From assembly GCA_014237955.1 (NCBI GenBank), contig JABABY010000016.1, positions 1 through 17,706 on the forward strand: 17,706 nucleotides of DNA, given 5' to 3'. Source of the DNA: Planctomycetota bacterium (GTDB lineage Bacteria; Planctomycetota; Planctomycetia; Pirellulales; UBA7805). The notes below the pieces were generated by a model. The model did not search any database. It worked only from the letters and a program-made list of their open reading frames with translations, and had not been told where the DNA came from. Both the position numbers and the translations under genes were made by a program. Position 1 is the stretch's first letter. The number at the start of each line of letters is the position of its first letter. Below, piece by piece: positions 15,579 to 17,706 of the stretch.

Positions 15579-16328
15579 TTAACGCCCAGCAAGAAGCCTG
15601 TCCCCAAGAAAGTTATCCAACTCCGCAATGTCATAGATTTTTTGAATGGTCGTTTCACGATCGTATTCCACACGCTGGTACTGCAGGGTCTCTTCCGTCA
15701 AGATGACGTAGCACGCCCGGGGATCTCCATCTCGTGGCTGTCCTACCGAACCCACATTGACCATGACTTTTTCTTCTCCCAATTTGTACTTGCTGTCCAT
15801 TTCTTCCGGTGGATAAAATCGCAGCCCCTCTGTAAAAACGCCCGGAACATGCGTGTGACCTTGGAAGCATGTCTTCTCGACCAGACCAAATAATTTCTCC
15901 ATTTTCCTCTGATTATAAATATCTTCCGGAAAAACATATTCGTTCAATGGATTGCGGGGCGACCCGTGGACATACATGAGACCGTCCTCCTTGCGATTTC
16001 TCGGTAGCTCACCCAAAAAATCCCAACGTCGGGCGTTCTCTTTGGCATTTTCTTTTGGATCTTCGAGTTGTTCCCGGGTCCAGAAAATGGCCCTTTCAGC
16101 ACCCGAATTAAAGCCCTCGGGATCAAACAGGGCACCTTGATCGTGGTTGCCCAAGAGACAGGCATCGCACTTGATGATCAGATCAATGCACTCACGGGGA
16201 TTCGGACCGTAACCGATAATATCCCCTAGGCAGTAGATCTCTGTAACACCTTGATTTTCGATATCTTCTAAGACCGCATGAAGGCCCTCTAGATTGCTGT
16301 GGATATCACTGATGATCGCTCGCTTCAC
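15579..16328 (-). CDS. Calcineurin-like metallophosphoesterase (YfcE/MJ0936-like)
   Basis: This 249-residue cytoplasmic protein has the full two-metal site of the family: Asp8 and His10 (ISDIHSN), Asp36 (GDIIGYGP), Asn61-His62 (LGNHDQ), His121 (YVHGSPRN), and His158 and His160 (QGHTHVP). NVGSVGQPRDGDPRACYVIL (191-210) near the end is the conserved closing strand of this subgroup. Family members split phosphodiesters of varied small molecules; the natural substrate here is unknown. The start is GTG 16328, directly giving KRAIISDIH, with AAGGGA upstream on the minus strand. It is upstream of yidC by about 150 bases and divergent from tsaB. Whether it is in one transcript with yidC cannot be told. 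Confidence 0.9.
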   Translation of the reverse strand: MKRAIISDIHSNLEGLHAVLEDIENQGVTEIYCLGDIIGYGPNPRECIDLIIKCDACLLGNHDQGALFDPEGFNSGAERAIFWTREQLEDPKENAKENARRWDFLGELPRNRKEDGLMYVHGSPRNPLNEYVFPEDIYNQRKMEKLFGLVEKTCFQGHTHVPGVFTEGLRFYPPEEMDSKYKLGEEKVMVNVGSVGQPRDGDPRACYVILTEETLQYQRVEYDRETTIQKIYDIAELDNFLGDRLLAGR

Positions 16329-16654
16329 GGTCCCGTCCCTTTTCTAGCGCCGTTCGTTACTCTGACGTCGTCCATCCAAACCATCTGGCCCAACAAATCC
16401 ACATCGGGAACGTACCATGCCTGTAAACTTAGCTCAGAAAACATTTTACGAGCGAAATTGCAATCCTAAGCCGCCTGAGAAGGCCGGTCAAGGCAGGGGA
16501 AACGGTCCGCAGCTAGGAGCGGCTCGCCGTTGGCGTCTCGCCAGAAGCCATTGACGATTGCTATAAATGGAAACCCCGTTGGAAGATCGGTCATTCTGCT
16601 CTTTCTCTGTGGCATGTTGAAACCCACAAGTCCGTTTTCCTTTTCGCCAACACG
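16329..16654. other. Divergent gap between phosphoesterase gene and tsaB
   Basis: These 326 bases should hold the promoters of both flanking genes. On the plus strand TATAAA (16562-16567) could be a -10 box for tsaB, but the TTGACG at 16551-16556 is too close to serve as its -35 box, and nothing better lies 17 bases upstream. No gene, RNA fold or long repeat is convincing. Confidence 0.3.
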
Positions 16655-17332
16655 ATGAAAACACTTGCCATTGAAACCACTGGAAGAACCGGTTCCGTTG
16701 CGCTGCTGCTTGCCGATGACTGCGTGGCCGAGCAGCGTCTTCCGGAAGACACCCGCAGTGCACAGTCACTCACCCTTTGCATCAAAGAGTTGTTTGATCG
16801 GGAAGGTTGGTCCCCACAGGAAGTCGACCTCGTTGCAGTAGCCCGTGGACCCGGTTCATTCACAGGATTACGAATCGGAATCGTCACTGCAAAAACGATT
16901 GCCTATGCAGTCGGTGCAGCGATTGTGGGAGTGAACTCACTACAGGTACTAGCCACCGCTGTCGGGGGCGCCACACCCGTCTGGTGCGTGATGGACGCCC
17001 AGCGAGACGAGTGTTATGCCGCAAAATTCTTTTTCAAAGAAGAGGATAAGCCTCCCAGGGAGATTGAGACGACAACGATTCTAACAGTGGATGATTGGAT
17101 GAAGCGACTTACGCCCAATGATCGCGTTGTTGGTCCGCTCCTGGCAAAGCTTACCGATCGCTTGCCCAAAAACGTAGAATGTCTGGGCAAAGAATTTTGG
17201 ATGCCGCGGGCCGGCATCGTAGGCCAACTTGCCGTCGACACATTCCGTGATGGCGAGCAGGAGGACATTTGGCAGTTCGTACCCGACTACTACCGCAAGA
17301 GCGCGGCGGAAGAAAAGCTCGGCGCACCCTAG
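16655..17332 (+). CDS. tsaB: tRNA threonylcarbamoyladenosine biosynthesis protein TsaB
   Basis: TsaB is the scaffold partner of TsaD and TsaE in making t6A at position 37 of ANN-decoding tRNAs. The 225 residues match the family. The start MKTLAIETTGRTGSVALL is the first strand of the ASKHA fold, and ARGPGSFTGLRIGIVTAKTI (63-82) is the signature of TsaB. As expected for TsaB it lacks the metal-binding His motif of TsaD. WCVMDAQRDECYAAKF (110-125) fits the second half of the fold, and PDYYRKSAAEEK at the C terminus is typical. The ATG has no Shine-Dalgarno-like sequence, so initiation may be weak or leaderless. It faces the next gene tail to tail with 21 bases between stops. Confidence 0.93.
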   Translation: MKTLAIETTGRTGSVALLLADDCVAEQRLPEDTRSAQSLTLCIKELFDREGWSPQEVDLVAVARGPGSFTGLRIGIVTAKTIAYAVGAAIVGVNSLQVLATAVGGATPVWCVMDAQRDECYAAKFFFKEEDKPPREIETTTILTVDDWMKRLTPNDRVVGPLLAKLTDRLPKNVECLGKEFWMPRAGIVGQLAVDTFRDGEQEDIWQFVPDYYRKSAAEEKLGAP

Positions 17333-17353
17333 TGGCAGGCCAAACGAAAGGGA

Positions 17354-17701
17354 CTAATCATCGGCACTATCCACCTGCCGGGCTTCTTTGAGTACCCGAT
17401 TTAGATCGCGCTGCGTACGCACATAGAATCCAACCCCTACTATTGCGATGAAAATGGTGATCAACCGATAGACAAGCGTAACCACGAGTCCTTTGGCAAC
17501 ACTTCCACCCGTTTGACCGTAAAGAAATTGCATCACCCCTTCAATAGCTCCTAAAGCACCCATTGGCAGTGGAATCACCCCGGCGACCATCCCCAATGGA
17601 ATAATAAAAAAATGGGTGGCGGTGGCAAATGGGGCGGTGCTAAAGGCCCAGGTGGATGGGCTGGAAAAAAAGGAACTAAGATTTGGCAAAAATGCCAACA
17701 T
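17354..17701 (-). CDS. C-terminal part of a lysylphosphatidylglycerol synthase/flippase-like membrane protein
   Basis: The 115 visible residues match the end of the LPG_synthase_TM (UPF0104) family: HFFIIPLGMVAGVIPLPMGA (30-49) with LGAIEGVMQFLYG just after is its conserved proline- and glycine-rich segment. A last membrane helix (KGLVVTLVYRLITIFIAIVG) and a charged cytoplasmic tail follow. Members are usually about 300 residues or more with several membrane spans, so most of the protein is missing. Reading upstream on the minus strand, TAA (17704-17702) stands immediately before ATG 17701 in this frame. Either the gene starts here as a remnant, or a frameshift or sequence error separates it from its N-terminal part beyond the window. 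The family members transfer lipids or amino acids to lipids; the function here is unknown. Confidence 0.6.
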   Translation of the reverse strand: MLAFLPNLSSFFSSPSTWAFSTAPFATATHFFIIPLGMVAGVIPLPMGALGAIEGVMQFLYGQTGGSVAKGLVVTLVYRLITIFIAIVGVGFYVRTQRDLNRVLKEARQVDSADD

Positions 17702-17706
17702 TTAGG

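Noticed and set aside
15579..15700. An intrinsic terminator between the phosphoesterase gene and yidC
   Set aside because: A T7 run is present on the minus strand near 15541-15548, but no stable GC-rich stem directly precedes it.
17612..17706. Gly/Trp/Lys-rich plus-strand frame (MGGGGKWGGAKGPGGW) running off the right edge
   Set aside because: It looks striking but is the exact complement of the Ser/Thr/Ala/Pro-rich part of the membrane protein frame, and no ribosome site precedes its ATG.
1..17706. CRISPR arrays, tRNA or rRNA genes, insertion sequences or prophage genes
   Set aside because: No regularly spaced repeats, no cloverleaf or rRNA signatures, and no transposase or integrase motifs were found in any frame.

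Overview
The window looks like a stretch of bacterial chromosome of about 50% GC, dense with housekeeping genes. I think it comes from a planctomycete, probably of the Pirellula/Rhodopirellula type. The reasons are a YidC insertase with a PDZ domain embedded in its large periplasmic part, a eukaryote-like (type 2) isoleucyl-tRNA synthetase, small Asp/Glu-rich proteins, weak or absent Shine-Dalgarno sites and frequent GTG starts. This placement is inference from family resemblance; there is no rRNA or marker to settle it. I see no transposase, integrase, tRNA, rRNA, CRISPR array or phage gene.

Left part (1-5228, plus strand). The window opens with the 3' end of a gene whose last residues resemble a TPR helix pair. 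A 557-base gap follows, holding a near-perfect 26-base inverted repeat. Next come a tiny, extremely acidic protein (805-1074), a good sigma70-like promoter (1076-1103), ileS (1258-4623) and purN. purN overlaps the ileS stop by one base, so the two should be translationally coupled.

Middle part (5159-7391, minus strand). Three tightly packed genes form an operon: a 183-residue protein with a striking conserved FWHGIMHRRE segment, a fusion of a degenerate nucleotidyltransferase-like domain with an HD phosphohydrolase domain, and a GNAT acetyltransferase. The last two overlap as ATGA. The GNAT gene runs 70 bases into the 3' end of purN on the opposite strand. This operon is the least explained part of the window. 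It is divergent from a tandem UspA protein gene across a short AT-rich region carrying two 16-bp direct repeats.

Right part. The UspA gene (7621-8442) and the pyruvate phosphate dikinase gene ppdK (8731-11394) run on the plus strand. Facing ppdK on the minus strand are a metallophosphoesterase gene, yidC and mnmE (16328 to 11472). The yidC-mnmE order is an old conserved bacterial arrangement, here without rnpA or jag. tsaB (16655-17332, plus) is divergent from the phosphoesterase gene. mnmE and tsaB both serve modification of tRNA anticodon loops. The window ends in the C-terminal part of a lysylphosphatidylglycerol-synthase/flippase-like membrane protein, whose reading frame is closed by a stop at the very edge.

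Overall the region serves translation fidelity and tRNA modification (ileS, mnmE, tsaB), membrane protein insertion (yidC), purine synthesis (purN) and central carbon or energy stress (ppdK, UspA protein).
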